Shown: positions 34,223-45,043, counted from the first letter of the stretch. The stretch: 64,000 nt of DNA from Streptomyces sp. cg36 (GCF_041080675.1 NZ_CP163520.1:6101001-6165000); one strand, 5' to 3'. Notes: generated by a model from the sequence alone, not told the origin. Numbers and translations: made by a program.

Positions 34223-34597
34223 TCAGGTCTGCTCGCGTGACCACGGTTCGTGGTCAGGGCCTCCGGGGCCCGCCGCGGGTTCCGCCGGACCGCCCACCGG
34301 AGCCGCTCCGAGCATCGGCCGGGCCGGTGCCGGGATGTACGTCGAGGGCAGCGAGGGCACGTTCTCCCGGCCCGCGTTGGCGATCACCACCGCCACATAG
34401 GGGAGCAGGGCCCCCAACACCAGGGTCACGATTGCGACAGGGCGTTCGATGTTCCACAGGACTGCCGTCAGGACGACCGACAGCGTACGGATCGACATCG
34501 AGATCACATAGCGCCGCTGGCGCCCCCGCACGTCCTCGGCGAGTCCCTGCCGGGCCCCGGTGATCCGGAAGACCTCGGCTCCGCTCCGCTTCCGCAT
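34223..34597 (-). CDS. DUF3099 domain membrane protein
   Basis: 124 residues from ATG 34597 (MRKRSGAEVFRITGARQ). The DUF3099 segment has two adjacent membrane helices (SMSIRTLSVVLTAVLWNIERP and AIVTLVLGALLPYVAVVIANAG) preceded by a basic cytoplasmic region and followed by a Pro/Gly-rich tail. Widespread in actinobacteria, function unknown. The 34046-34222 gap to the neighbouring small gene shows no gene. Confidence 0.85.
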   Translation of the reverse strand: MRKRSGAEVFRITGARQGLAEDVRGRQRRYVISMSIRTLSVVLTAVLWNIERPVAIVTLVLGALLPYVAVVIANAGRENVPSLPSTYIPAPARPMLGAAPVGGPAEPAAGPGGPDHEPWSREQT

Positions 34598-34826
34598 CAC
34601 GCTCCACCACCCGACTCCATGCCGGACTCTCCCCGGTCCGGACTCTTCACACGGTACGCCCGGGGTCCGCCGCATTCGAGACCGGGTCGGGTCCGGCCTG
34701 CGTGAATGACCCGGTGCGTACCGCGTACGGGCGAGTCCGACATGCGCCGTATGGCGGATGGGTCAACACTGGCTGCGACTGCTCATATCGGGCGGAATGC
34801 TCCGCCGGACGGAAGAGGAGGCAGCC

Positions 34827-35102
34827 ATGGGCTGGTTGTGGGCGATCATCGTGGGGTTCGTGCTGGGTCTGATCGCCAAGGCGATCCTGCCCGGCAAGCA
34901 GCACAGTCCCCTCTGGCTGACCACCATCTTCGGCATCATCGGCGGTGTGGTCGGCAACTCCATCGCCAGGGCGATCGGCATCGCCGAGACCAAGGGCATC
35001 GACTGGGGCCGCCACGGCCTCCAGATCGCGGCGGCCGTGGTCATCGTCTTCCTCGGCGACATGCTCTACATGGCGCTGCGCGGCAACAAACAGCGGGCCT
35101 GA
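34827..35102 (+). CDS. GlsB/YeaQ/YmgE family stress-response membrane protein
   Basis: 91 residues from ATG 34827, with GAGGAGG 5-6 nt upstream. Three hydrophobic segments: WLWAIIVGFVLGLIAKAILPG, TTIFGIIGGVVGNSIARAIG and QIAAAVVIVFLGDMLYMAL. The Gly-rich helices with KAILPG are the transglycosylase-associated (GlsB) signature. Small integral membrane protein linked to envelope stress in other bacteria; specific role unknown. Confidence 0.92.
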   Translation: MGWLWAIIVGFVLGLIAKAILPGKQHSPLWLTTIFGIIGGVVGNSIARAIGIAETKGIDWGRHGLQIAAAVVIVFLGDMLYMALRGNKQRA

Positions 35103-35122
35103 GCGCCCGGGCGGCACGGCGA

Positions 35123-35150
35123 AGGGGCGGCCCCTGACGGGACCGCCCCT
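35123..35150. terminator. Bidirectional terminator between GlsB-like gene and tyrS
   Basis: AGGGGCGGCCCC (35123-35134) pairs with GGGACCGCCCCT (35139-35150), one mismatch, TGAC loop, between convergent genes. Confidence 0.8.
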
Positions 35151-35164
35151 CGTGTGCTCGCCGG

Positions 35165-36433
35165 TCAGGCGCCCTTGACCTCGATCGCCGCCAGGTTCTT
35201 CTTGCCCCGGCGCAGCACCAGCCAGCGGCCGTGCAGCAGATCGTCGGCCGTGACCACCGCGTCCTCGGACGTCACCTTCGCGTTGTTCACGTAGGCCCCG
35301 CCCTCCTTCACGGTGCGCCGGGCCGCCGACTTGCTCGCCACCAGCTCCACCTCGGCGAACAGGTCCACCACCAGGCCGAGCTCGGCGACCTCGGCGCGCG
35401 GCAGCTCGGAGAGCGCCGCGGCCAGCGTCGGAGCGTCCAGCTCCGCCAGCTCGCCCTGGCCGAACAGCGCCTTCGACGCGGCGACGACCGCCGCGCACTG
35501 GTCGGCGCCGTGCACCAGCGTGGTCAGCTCCTCGGCCAGCGCGCGCTGCGCGGCCCGCGCCTGCGGACGCTCCTCGGTGAGCTTCTCCAGCTCCTCGATC
35601 TCCTCGCGGGACTTGAAGCTGAAGATCCGCAGGAACTTGGAGACGTCACGGTCGTCCGCGTTCAGCCAGAACTGGTAGAACGCGTACGGCGTGGTGCGCT
35701 CGGGGTCCAGCCAGACCGTGCCGGACTCCGTCTTGCCGAACTTGGTGCCGTCCGCCTTGGTGATCAGCGGGGTGGCCAGCGCGTGCACCTCGGCCTCCGG
35801 GGCGACCCGGTGGATCAGGTCGGTGCCCGCGGTGAGGTTGCCCCACTGGTCGCTGCCGCCGGTCTGCAGGACGCAGCCGTGCCGGCGGTACAGCTCCAGG
35901 TAGTCCATGCCCTGGAGGATCTGGTAGCTGAACTCGGTGTAGCTGATGCCCGCGTCCGAGTTCAGCCGGCGCGCGACCGCCTCCTTGGCGATCATCTTGT
36001 TGACCCGGAAGTACTTGCCGACGTCCCGCAGGAAGTCGATGGCCGACAGGCCCGACGTCCAGTCCAGGTTGTTGACCATGGTCGCGGCGTACGGGCCCTC
36101 GAAGTCGAGGAAGCGCTCGATCTGGCCGCGCAGCCGCTCGACCCAGCCCGCGACGACCTCGGGCGCGTTCAGCGTGCGCTCCGAGTTCGGCTTGGGGTCG
36201 CCGATCAGACCGGTGGCCCCGCCGACCAGACCCAGCGGACGGTTGCCCGCCTGCTGGATCCGGCGCATGGTCAGGATCTGGACCAGATTGCCCAGGTGCA
36301 GGCTGGGCGCGGTCGGGTCGAAGCCGCAATAGAACGTGACGGGGCCGTCCGCGAACGCCTTGCGCAGTGCGTCCTCGTCAGTGGAGAGGGCGATCAGCCC
36401 GCGCCACTGCAGCTCATCGACGATGTCCGTCAC
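35165..36433 (-). CDS. tyrS: Tyrosyl-tRNA synthetase
   Basis: Charges tRNA-Tyr. 422 residues from ATG 36433, standard length. Class I signatures: HLGN at 46-49 (the HIGH equivalent) within [15 protein letters not shown], and KFGKTESG (the KMSKS equivalent). The tyrosine pocket segment [22 protein letters not shown] is intact. The C-terminal S4 RNA-binding domain is [21 protein letters not shown]. It lies 52 bp after pmbA/tldE on the same strand; no T-box leader is visible in that short gap. Confidence 0.97.
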   Translation of the reverse strand: MTDIVDELQWRGLIALSTDEDALRKAFADGPVTFYCGFDPTAPSLHLGNLVQILTMRRIQQAGNRPLGLVGGATGLIGDPKPNSERTLNAPEVVAGWVERLRGQIERFLDFEGPYAATMVNNLDWTSGLSAIDFLRDVGKYFRVNKMIAKEAVARRLNSDAGISYTEFSYQILQGMDYLELYRRHGCVLQTGGSDQWGNLTAGTDLIHRVAPEAEVHALATPLITKADGTKFGKTESGTVWLDPERTTPYAFYQFWLNADDRDVSKFLRIFSFKSREEIEELEKLTEERPQARAAQRALAEELTTLVHGADQCAAVVAASKALFGQGELAELDAPTLAAALSELPRAEVAELGLVVDLFAEVELVASKSAARRTVKEGGAYVNNAKVTSEDAVVTADDLLHGRWLVLRRGKKNLAAIEVKGA

Positions 36434-36485
36434 GGTCGTACAGCTCCTTGGTTGTGGGTATCGGTGTGCGACAAGTCTATGGGGG

Positions 36486-37879
36486 TCAGACGCCCCGGCT
36501 GACCGAGCTCATGTTGAAGTCCGGCACCCGCAGGGCGGGCATGGCGGCACGGGTGAACCAGTCGCTCCACTCGCGCGGCAGGGTCTTCTCCGTCCGGCCC
36601 GCCTCGGTGGCCCGCGACAGCAGGTCGACCGGGGACTCGTTGAACCGGAAGTTGTTGACCTCGCCGACCACCTCGCCGTTCTCGACCAGGTAGACGCCGT
36701 CCCGGGTGAGCCCGGTCAGCAGCAGCGTCGCCGGGTCCACCTCGCGGATGTACCAGAGGCAGGTCAGCAGCAGGCCCCGCTCGGTGGCGGCGACCATCTC
36801 CGCCAGCGAGCGCTCGCCACCGCCGTCCAGGATCAGGTTGCCGATCGACGGCGTCACGGGCAACCGGGTGAGCGCCGCGCTGTGCCGGGTGGTGATCAGC
36901 CGCTCCAGCTTCCCGTCCCGCATCCAGTCGGTGGGGGCCAGCGCCAGACCGTTGTCGAAGACGGACGCGTCGTCGCCGGAGGCGTGCGCCAGCTGGAACG
37001 GCGCGGACTCCAGGCCCGGCTCGTTCGGGTCGCTGCGCAGCGTCAGCGGCAGCCGGGCCAGCTGCTCGCCGAGCCGGGTGCCGCCGCCGGGCTTGGAGAA
37101 CACCGTCCGGCCCTCGGTGGCGTCCCGCGCGTTGGACGACCACAGCTGGTAGATCAGCAGGTCGGCGACGGCGGTGGGCGGCAGCAGCGTCTCGTAGCGG
37201 CCCGCGGGCAGGTCGATGCGGCGCTCGGCCCAGCCCAGCCGTACGGCGAGCTCCTCGTCCAGGGCGCCCGGGTCGACGTCCTTGAAGTCCCGGGTGGAGC
37301 GCCCCGCCCAGGCCGAGCGCGCCCGGTCCGGCGACTTGGCGTTGAGCTCCAGCGTGCCGGTCGGCTGGTCGTGGCGGAGCCGCAGGCCCGTCGAGGTGCC
37401 CAGGTACGAGGTGGTCATCTCGTGGTGCGCGAAGCCGTACAGCTCGCGCCCGCCCGCGCGGGCCCGGGCGAACGCCTCGCCCAGCGCCGGGGCGAAGTCC
37501 GTGAAGACGGCCGAGGAGGTCTCGGCGGGCGCGTCGGTGAAGTCGGCCGCCACCGGTACGCCCTCGACCAGCGGCTGGGCGTCCTCGGCGGGCCCGGCGC
37601 CGCGCGCCGCCGCCTCCGCGGCCCGCACCAGCGGCTCCAGGTCGTCGGCGGTCACCGCGGCCCGGGACACCACGCCCGAGGCCGCGCCCTCGGCCCCGTC
37701 GACGGTCGCGATCACGGTGAGGGTGCGCCCGCGGGTCACCCCGTTGGTGGTCAGCGCGTTCCCGGCCCAGCGCAGATTGGCGGAGGAGTGCTCGTCCGCG
37801 ATGACGACGCACCCGTCGGCGGTCGAGAGCGCCAGCGCCCGCTCGACGATCTCGTGCGGCTTGACGGTCGTACGGGAGC

Positions 37880-37883
<4 letters not shown>
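36486..37883 (-). CDS. TldE/PmbA-like metalloprotease subunit
   Basis: 465 residues from ATG 37883, overlapping the tldD stop (ATGA). Lacks the HExxxH zinc motif of TldD, as expected for the PmbA/TldE partner. Family blocks include [50 protein letters not shown] and the C-terminal [29 protein letters not shown]. TldD/TldE form a heterodimer that degrades unfolded peptides and processes microcin or RiPP leaders. No RiPP precursor is visible next to the pair, so a housekeeping protease role is assumed. Confidence 0.93.
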
Positions 37884-39403
<1,520 letters not shown>

Positions 39404-39463
39404 GGATGTCTCCTGTCGTGTGAGACCGGTCGCCCCGATCATGTCGCGCTTCGGGGTCGCCTG

Positions 39464-39481
39464 CCTACACCTTTCTGTAGG
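39464..39481. promoter_or_regulatory. Inverted repeat CCTACA-N6-TGTAGG in the tldD/fabG divergent region
   Basis: Arms 39464-39469 and 39476-39481 are exact reverse complements. A second, looser pair, CGATAG (39544-39549) and CTATCG (39570-39575), flanks the region just upstream of the fabG ribosome site. Both could be operators; the 185-bp gap holds no gene. Confidence 0.45.
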
Positions 39482-39588
39482 GACCCGACAGCGCATTCCG
39501 TGAGCCACTGTCACAGGTCGATTCCCCGTACAACGGCCGGGACCGATAGTTTGCGGAAGTACGAAACCGCTATCGAAAGGGTGATCCG

Positions 39589-40305
39589 TTGAGCCGCTCG
39601 GTTCTCGTCACCGGAGGAAACCGGGGCATCGGCCTCGCCATCGCCCGCGCTTTCGTCTCCACGGGGGACAAGGTCGCGATCACCTACCGCTCCGGGGACC
39701 CCGACGCCTTGGCGCAGGAAGGGTTCCTCGCCGTCAAGTGCGACATCACCGACGCCGAGCAGGTGGAGCAGGCGTACAAGCAGATCGAGGAGGCCCACGG
39801 GCCCGTCGAGGTGCTCGTCGCCAACGCCGGAGTCACCAAGGACCAGCTCCTGATGCGGATGTCCGAGGAGGACTTCACCTCCGTCCTGGACACCAACCTC
39901 ACCGGCACCTTCCGGGTCGTCAAGCGCGCCAACCGCGGCATGCTGCGCGCCAAGAAGGGCCGCGTCGTGCTGATCTCCTCGGTGGTCGGCCTGATGGGCT
40001 CGCCCGGCCAGGCCAACTACGCCGCGTCCAAGGCCGGTCTCGTCGGCTTCGCCCGCTCCCTCGCGCGTGAGCTGGGCTCCCGCAACATCACGTTCAACGT
40101 CGTCGCGCCCGGTTTTGTCGACACCGACATGACCAAGGTGCTCACCGACGAGCAGCGCACCTCCATCCTCTCCGGGGTGCCGCTGGGCCGCTACGCGCAG
40201 CCCGAGGAGATCGCCGCCGCGGTCCGCTTCCTCGCCTCGGACGACGCCTCGTACATCACTGGTGCCGTCATCCCGGTTGACGGCGGATTGGGCATGGGTC
40301 ACTGA
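39589..40305 (+). CDS. fabG: 3-oxoacyl-[acyl-carrier-protein] reductase FabG
   Basis: 238 residues from TTG 39589, with GAAAGG 8 nt upstream; no better start is in frame. Classical SDR: TGGNRGIG at 8-15, NAG at 79-81, Ser131, Tyr144 and Lys148 (NYAASKAG). The C-terminus YITGAVIPVDGGLGMGH matches FabG of actinobacteria. Reduces beta-ketoacyl-ACP with NADPH in fatty-acid synthase II. Directly upstream of fabI, 4 nt apart, as in the mycobacterial fabG1-inhA operon. Confidence 0.93.
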   Translation: MSRSVLVTGGNRGIGLAIARAFVSTGDKVAITYRSGDPDALAQEGFLAVKCDITDAEQVEQAYKQIEEAHGPVEVLVANAGVTKDQLLMRMSEEDFTSVLDTNLTGTFRVVKRANRGMLRAKKGRVVLISSVVGLMGSPGQANYAASKAGLVGFARSLARELGSRNITFNVVAPGFVDTDMTKVLTDEQRTSILSGVPLGRYAQPEEIAAAVRFLASDDASYITGAVIPVDGGLGMGH

Positions 40306-40309
40306 TCAC

Positions 40310-41080
40310 ATGAGCGGAATTCTCGACGGCAAGCGCATCCTGATCACGGGTGTGCTGATGGAGTCCTCCATCGCCTTCCACGCCGCCAAGCTGGCCCAGG
40401 AGCAGGGCGCCGAGGTCATCCTGACCGCCTGGCCGCGGCCGACCCTGACCGAGCGCATCGCCAAGAAGCTGCCGAAGCCCGTCAAGGTGATTGAGCTCGA
40501 CGTCACCAACGACGAGCACCTGGGCCGCCTGGAGCAGCTCGTCCGCGACGAGCTGGGCGGCCTCGACGGCGTCGTCCACTCGATCGGCTTCGCCCCGCAG
40601 GACGCCCTCGGCGGCAACTTCCTGAACACCCCGTTCGAGTCGGTCTCGACGGCCATGCACGTCTCGGCGTTCTCGCTGAAGTCGCTGACCATGGCCTGCA
40701 AGCCGCTGTTCCCGGCGGAGGGCGCGGCCGTCGTCGGCCTCACCTTCGACGCGCAGTTCGCCTGGCCGCAGTACGACTGGATGGGCCCGGCCAAGGCCGC
40801 CCTGGAGGCCACCAGCCGCTACCTCGCCCGCGACCTGGGCAAGGAGAACATCCGCTGCAACCTGGTCTCGGCCGGCCCGCTCGGCTCGATGGCCGCCAAG
40901 TCCATCCCGGGCTTCTCGGACCTGGCCGACGTGTGGAACCACCGCTCCCCGCTGGAGTGGAACATGGCCGACCCGGAGCCGGCCGGCCGCGGCGTCGTGG
41001 CGCTGCTCTCGGACTGGTTCCCGAAGACGACGGGCGAGATCGTCCACGTCGACGGCGGCGTGCACATGATGGGTGCCTGA
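40310..41080 (+). CDS. fabI: Enoyl-[acyl-carrier-protein] reductase (InhA/FabI type)
   Basis: 256 residues from ATG 40310. Carries the InhA-type nucleotide motif ITGVLMESSIAFHAAKLAQ, catalytic Tyr155 and Lys162 (QYDWMGPAKAALE, Tyr-x6-Lys spacing as in InhA), and the C-terminal TGEIVHVDGGVHMMGA. Performs the final NADH-dependent reduction of each fatty-acid elongation cycle. Cotranscribed with fabG. Confidence 0.95.
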   Translation: MSGILDGKRILITGVLMESSIAFHAAKLAQEQGAEVILTAWPRPTLTERIAKKLPKPVKVIELDVTNDEHLGRLEQLVRDELGGLDGVVHSIGFAPQDALGGNFLNTPFESVSTAMHVSAFSLKSLTMACKPLFPAEGAAVVGLTFDAQFAWPQYDWMGPAKAALEATSRYLARDLGKENIRCNLVSAGPLGSMAAKSIPGFSDLADVWNHRSPLEWNMADPEPAGRGVVALLSDWFPKTTGEIVHVDGGVHMMGA

Positions 41081-41111
41081 GCGCGCTCTTCCGGGCCGCT
41101 GAGCCTGCCCC

Positions 41112-41157
41112 GACGGCCGTCCTCCGGTCCGCCCCGCGCGGACGGAGGGCGGCCGTC
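41112..41157 (+). terminator. Long hairpin terminator after fabG-fabI
   Basis: Segments 41112-41132 and 41138-41157 pair over about 20 bp with one mismatch and one bulge (GACGGCCG ... CGGCCGTC ends). No U-tract. Confidence 0.75.
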
Positions 41158-41233
41158 GTGCGTGTCCGGCCACTTCCCCGCAGACTGAGCGAAGCGGACA
41201 AGTCGGGCAGTCGGCCGGGGAGGAGGTGGGGCG

Positions 41234-41647
41234 GTGCGGCCCTTGCGTACGGCGCAGCGCCGGGCGGTCGCCCTGGCGGCGCTGCTCCTGGTGGCCCTCG
41301 GCGGGCTCGCCCTGCCCTCGGTGGTGCGGTCCGCCACCGCCGACGACCCCGCCCCGTCCCCGCGGCCCGAGCCCTTCGGGGCCGACTGCCGCACCCTGGT
41401 CCGCGGCTCGCACGTCATCGCGTACTGCCACAACCTCTACCCCGGCGTCGACCGCGTACGGCTCCACACGGAGTGCGCCCGCTGGTGGGACATCGACGCG
41501 GACGCGGCCCCCGTGGAGGTCGGCCCGGCGCAGACGGTACGGCTGACCGACCGCTGCTGGAAAGAGGTGCGGGCGGTCTGGGTCACCCATGAGCGGGCGG
41601 ACGCGAGCCCGGCCCCGAACGGCACGCCCCGGGCGGCCACGCCCTAG
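41234..41647 (+). CDS. Secreted four-cysteine protein of unknown function
   Basis: 137 residues from GTG 41234 (AGGAGG 7 nt upstream). Signal peptide ARRAVALAALLLVALGGLALPSVVRSATA-type N-terminus, then a small domain with Cys52, Cys65, Cys81 and Cys108, likely two disulfides, and a Pro/Ala/Thr tail. No family recognised. The stop codon TAG shares the palindrome CTAG (41644-41647) with the stop of the convergent GntR gene. Confidence 0.72.
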   Translation: MRPLRTAQRRAVALAALLLVALGGLALPSVVRSATADDPAPSPRPEPFGADCRTLVRGSHVIAYCHNLYPGVDRVRLHTECARWWDIDADAAPVEVGPAQTVRLTDRCWKEVRAVWVTHERADASPAPNGTPRAATP

Positions 41648-42330
41648 GCCGGGCCCTGGATCCGTTCGGCCAGGCAGGAGAACGCGTACCCGGCCGCCTC
41701 CGTGGCCGCCGTCTCCGCGTCGCCCGCCCGGATCGCCTCGACCAGCCGGGAGTGGTCCATGTGGTTCTCCGGCCGCAGCACGCGGCCCACGTCGTCGCGG
41801 AGCCAGTCGCGCAGCAGATCGCCGAGGTCGGCGTAGAGCTCGGTCAGCACGTCGTTGTGCGAGGCCGCGACGATCGCCAGGTGCAGCGTCGAGTCGACGG
41901 CGACGAACGCCTCCGCGTCGCCCGACTCCCACGCCTCCTCGCGCCGGGCGAGCAGCGCGTCGAGCTGGGCCAGGTCGCGCCCGGTGCGCCGCTCCGCCGC
42001 GAGCCGGGCCGCCGACGACTCCAGGGTGGAGCGCAGTTCGGCCACATGGCGGGGGTCGGCCCCGGCGAACCGCCGGTGCATCACGCCCGCCAGCTCACTG
42101 GTCGCCACGACATAGGTGCCGGAGCCCTGGCGGATGTCGAGCAGCCCGTTGTGCGCGAGCGCCCGGACCGCTTCGCGGACCGTGTTGCGCGCCACCCCGA
42201 GCTGGTCGACCAGTTCGGGTTCGGTGGGGATGCGCGATCCCACCGGCCACTCGCCGGAGGTGATCTGGTTGCGCAGCTGCGCGATCACCTGGTCGGCGAG
42301 GGGGGACCGCCGGGGAGAGCTCAGCGTCAT
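41644..42330 (-). CDS. FadR/GntR-family (FCD) transcriptional regulator
   Basis: 228 residues from ATG 42330. Winged HTH at the N-terminus (SPLADQVIAQLRNQITSGEWPVGSRIPTEPELVDQLGVARNTVREAVRAL) and an FCD ligand domain with metal-type His/Asp residues (VDSTLHLAIVAASHN, ENHMDHSRLVEAI). FCD regulators commonly sense carboxylic acids with a bound metal. Divergent from the MFS gene and most likely controls it through the palindrome at 42402-42415. Confidence 0.92.
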   Translation of the reverse strand: MTLSSPRRSPLADQVIAQLRNQITSGEWPVGSRIPTEPELVDQLGVARNTVREAVRALAHNGLLDIRQGSGTYVVATSELAGVMHRRFAGADPRHVAELRSTLESSAARLAAERRTGRDLAQLDALLARREEAWESGDAEAFVAVDSTLHLAIVAASHNDVLTELYADLGDLLRDWLRDDVGRVLRPENHMDHSRLVEAIRAGDAETAATEAAGYAFSCLAERIQGPA

Positions 42331-42401
42331 GCCGCTCCTTGTTCATCAACGTTCTTCGACTCGGGCACCCGGGCATTGTTCACCAAGTGGTCCAGTGGGC
42401 G

Positions 42402-42415
42402 ATTGGACAACCAAT
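42402..42415. promoter_or_regulatory. Likely GntR operator ATTGG-ACAA-CCAAT with leaderless MFS promoter
   Basis: Arms 42402-42406 and 42411-42415 are perfect inverted repeats, overlapping the expected -35 zone of TATGAT (42429-42434). That -10 is only 6 nt from the MFS ATG at 42441, so the mRNA may begin at the start codon (leaderless). Confidence 0.6.
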
Positions 42416-42440
42416 CATCCCATGATTCTATGATGGTGCC

Positions 42441-43739
42441 ATGGCCGACACCTCACAGATCACCCCCACCCCCGCCCCGACAGCCGAACCGGCCACCGAG
42501 ACGGGTGCGCTCGCCGCGGCCGGGAAGTGGACCACCCGCCTCGTCCTCGTCGGCCTGGTCCTCGCCGCGCTGAACCTGCGCCCCGCCATCACCAGCCTCG
42601 GCGCCCTCTTCGAAGAGGTGCGGGACGGGCTGCACATGAACGGCAGCGTCGCCGGCGTCCTTACCTCCGTGCCGCCGCTCTGCTTCGCCGTCTTCGGCAT
42701 CACCGCCCCCCGCCTCGCCCGCCGCTTCGGCCCCGCCGTCGTCGTCTGCGCGGGCATGGCCGCGATAGCCGCGGGCCTGGCCCTGCGGCCGTTCGCGGGC
42801 GGCACCCCCGGCTTCCTCGCCGCCAGCGCGCTCGCGCTGATGGGCATCGCGGTCAGCAACGTCCTGATGCCGGTGATCGTCAAGCGGTACTTCCCCGACC
42901 GGGTCGGCACCATGACCGGTCTGTACTCCATGGCCCTCGCGCTCGGCACCGCGCTGGCCGCCGCCGCGACCGTCCCGGTCACCCACGGGCTCGGCGGCAG
43001 CTGGCGCACCGGCCTCAGCGTCTGGGCGCTGCTCGCGGCCGTCGCCGTACTGCCGTGGCTGCTGCTGGCCCGCGACCGCTCCGCCCGGCCCGGCGCCGTG
43101 CGCGGGGCCGCGGCCGGGGCGGGCGCCGAGGCCGACGACGAGGGCACCTTCAAGATCACCCGCAGCCGTACGGCCTGGGCGCTCGCCTGCTTCTTCGGCC
43201 TCCAGGCCACCGCCGCCTACATCACCATGGGCTGGATGCCGCAGATCTTCCGGGACGCCGGGGTCTCCGCGGGCACCGCGGGCGTCCTGCTCGCGGTGAC
43301 CATGGTCATGGGCGTGCCGCTGGCGTTCGTCATCCCCCGGGTCGCGACCCGGATGCGCAACCAGGGCCCGATCGTCGCGGTCCTCGGCGCCTGCGGACTG
43401 GCCGGATACGCCGGCCTCTACTTCGCCCCCGCCGCCGGCGCCTGGGCCTGGGCGCTGCTGCTCGGCATCTCCAACTGCGCCTTCCCGCTGGCCCTCACCA
43501 TGATCGGCATGCGCACCCGGACCGGCTCGGGCGTGGTGCGGCTCTCCGCCTTCGCCCAGTCCACCGGCTATCTGATCTCCATCCCCGGCCCCACCCTGGT
43601 CGGCGCCCTCTACGACAGCAGCGGCGGCTGGGGCCTGCCGATCGCGCTGATGGCGGGCCTGATGGTGCCGCAGATCCTGGTCGGTTCGCTGGCGGGCCGG
43701 GACCGGACGGTGGAGGACGAGGCGGGGATGCGAGACTGA
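42441..43739 (+). CDS. MFS transporter, CynX/NimT family
   Basis: 432 residues from ATG 42441. Twelve predicted helices; the cyanate-transporter-like block LNLRPAITSLGALFEEV is in helix 1, and YFPDRVGTMTGLYSMALALGTALAAA follows helix 4. A hydrophilic central loop (ARPGAVRGAAAGAGAEADDEGTFK region) separates the halves. Members export or import small anions and drugs (2-nitroimidazole, cyanate). Expression probably controlled by the divergent GntR. The 38-residue peptide downstream is its usual partner in streptomycetes. Confidence 0.9.
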   Translation: MADTSQITPTPAPTAEPATETGALAAAGKWTTRLVLVGLVLAALNLRPAITSLGALFEEVRDGLHMNGSVAGVLTSVPPLCFAVFGITAPRLARRFGPAVVVCAGMAAIAAGLALRPFAGGTPGFLAASALALMGIAVSNVLMPVIVKRYFPDRVGTMTGLYSMALALGTALAAAATVPVTHGLGGSWRTGLSVWALLAAVAVLPWLLLARDRSARPGAVRGAAAGAGAEADDEGTFKITRSRTAWALACFFGLQATAAYITMGWMPQIFRDAGVSAGTAGVLLAVTMVMGVPLAFVIPRVATRMRNQGPIVAVLGACGLAGYAGLYFAPAAGAWAWALLLGISNCAFPLALTMIGMRTRTGSGVVRLSAFAQSTGYLISIPGPTLVGALYDSSGGWGLPIALMAGLMVPQILVGSLAGRDRTVEDEAGMRD

Positions 43740-43743
43740 GCAC

Positions 43744-43860
43744 ATGCCTGTGCTCGACCCGAACCCCCAGAACGGTCAGAAGAAGCTCCTCTACGTGCTC
43801 GGTGCGATGCTGGCGATCACCGCGGTCATCGCCGTGATCGCGACCCTCGCCTCCCCCTGA
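43744..43860 (+). CDS. SGM_5486-family transporter-associated small membrane peptide
   Basis: 38 residues from ATG 43744, 4 nt after the MFS stop: MPVLDPNPQNGQKKLLYVLG then a hydrophobic helix ending TLASP. It matches my memory of the SGM_5486 family, tiny proteins always encoded beside CynX/NimT-type MFS genes in Streptomyces. Likely a single-span modulator of the transporter; function unproven. Confidence 0.85.
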   Translation: MPVLDPNPQNGQKKLLYVLGAMLAITAVIAVIATLASP

Positions 43861-44087
43861 CCCCACCCCCGTCCAGGGCCCCGCGCCCCCTGATGTGCGG
43901 CCCCGCGCCCACCCCCTGACCTGCCCCGACGTGCCCCATGGTGGTGCTGGCCCCCCTGTCCCCTAGGGGGAAAAGCCCCGGGGGAAGTGGGTGGGTCACC
44001 GGATGGGCCCGGGACGCCCCGGTCCGTAGGTTCGACGTACGTCAGCGAGACGGCGTACTTCACCTTTACGGATTTACGGAGGCGGCC

Positions 44088-44294
44088 ATGTCGGCCCGTA
44101 CGCACACCCGGTCCTCCCGGCCGACCACCGCCGGTGCCGACTTCCGGCTCCCCTGGTGGGGCATCGCGCTCCCCACCGTCGCCTTCGTCGTGCTGCTGGT
44201 GCTCATCACGGGCTCGCACGACGCCGAGGCCGCCGGTGGAGGCCCCGCTCTCAGCCACCTCATGGACCGGATCCAGCACTCCCTGTCGCGGTGA
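44088..44294 (+). CDS. Small membrane protein, unknown
   Basis: 68 residues from ATG 44088, with ACGGAGG 5-6 nt upstream. A polar N-terminus (SARTHTRSSRPTTAGADF) precedes one strong membrane helix (LPWWGIALPTVAFVVLLVLITG) and a short outside tail with LSHLMDRIQHSLSR. Not recognised. The 43861-44087 gap before it has a G/C-rich hairpin-like CCCCCTGTCCCCTAGGGGG (43953-43971) and promoter-like DNA but no other gene. Confidence 0.75.
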   Translation: MSARTHTRSSRPTTAGADFRLPWWGIALPTVAFVVLLVLITGSHDAEAAGGGPALSHLMDRIQHSLSR

Positions 44295-44371
44295 ACACCC
44301 TTGTCAACCCTGGCGCGAGAGCTCCCCGACAGCCTGCGCCCCTTGGCGGGATCCGTGCGAAGCTGTGGGGC

Positions 44372-44890
44372 ATGAGCGTCGACACACCCCGCAGGATCGT
44401 CCTCCTCCGGCATGCGAAAGCCGACTGGCCCCAGGTGTCCGACCACGACCGGCCGCTCGCCGACCGGGGCCGCATGGACGCCCAGGTGGCCGGGCGCAGG
44501 CTCGCCGACACCGGGATCGCCTTCGACCTGACCCTCTGCTCGACCGCGGTCCGTACGCGCGAGACCTGGAAGCTCGCGGTGCCGGAACTGCCCCACCGCC
44601 CCAGGACGGTGTACGAGGAGCGGCTGTACGAGGCGTCGGTCGGCGAGCTCATCGCCGTACTGAACGAGACGCCGGACGACGTCGCCGATCTCCTCGTGGT
44701 GGGCCACAACCCGGGGACGCACGGGCTGGCCGACGGCCTCGCGGGCGGGACCGAGGGCGACGCGCTGGTGCGGATGAACCGGAGCGGCTTCCCGACCGCC
44801 GCCTTCGCGGTCCTCGCCTTCAACGGCTCGTGGAAGTCGCTGGAGCTCGGCTCCGCCACCCTGACCGCCTTCTGGGCGCCGCACGACTGA
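44372..44890 (+). CDS. SixA-type phosphohistidine phosphatase (histidine phosphatase family)
   Basis: 172 residues from ATG 44372. The N-terminal RHAK motif (LLRHAKADW, nucleophile His14) and later VVGHNPGTHGLADGL supply the catalytic histidine pair of the histidine phosphatase family; length matches SixA, which removes phosphate from phosphohistidines. Family members sometimes act on small phosphate esters. Convergent with serB across a terminator hairpin. Confidence 0.88.
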   Translation: MSVDTPRRIVLLRHAKADWPQVSDHDRPLADRGRMDAQVAGRRLADTGIAFDLTLCSTAVRTRETWKLAVPELPHRPRTVYEERLYEASVGELIAVLNETPDDVADLLVVGHNPGTHGLADGLAGGTEGDALVRMNRSGFPTAAFAVLAFNGSWKSLELGSATLTAFWAPHD

Positions 44891-44905
44891 CCATCCGTCA
44901 AGAAG

Positions 44906-44932
44906 GGCCCCGGCATGGACGCTGCCGGGGCC
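44906..44932. terminator. Bidirectional terminator between SixA-like gene and serB
   Basis: GGCCCCGGCA (44906-44915) pairs perfectly with TGCCGGGGCC (44923-44932), 7-nt loop, followed by TT on the plus strand. The rest of 44933-45043 is GC-rich without a gene. Confidence 0.8.
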
Positions 44933-45043
44933 TTCCGCCGTTTCCCGCGGGCCGTCACGGGGGCGGGCCCTACGGAGTCCGGCCCGGGGGAGCGCCCCGG
45001 AAGGTCCGCCCGCGGATCCGCCGGGGAGCCGTCCGCCGTACGT

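Noticed and set aside
36434..36485. T-box leader upstream of tyrS.
   Set aside because: Only 52 bp separate tyrS from the preceding gene, too short, and no T-box consensus is present.
39541..39588. CGATAG/CTATCG pair upstream of fabG as a firm operator.
   Set aside because: Arms are only 6 bp with a 20-nt spacer and occur easily by chance; mentioned only as a weak candidate with the tldD/fabG region.
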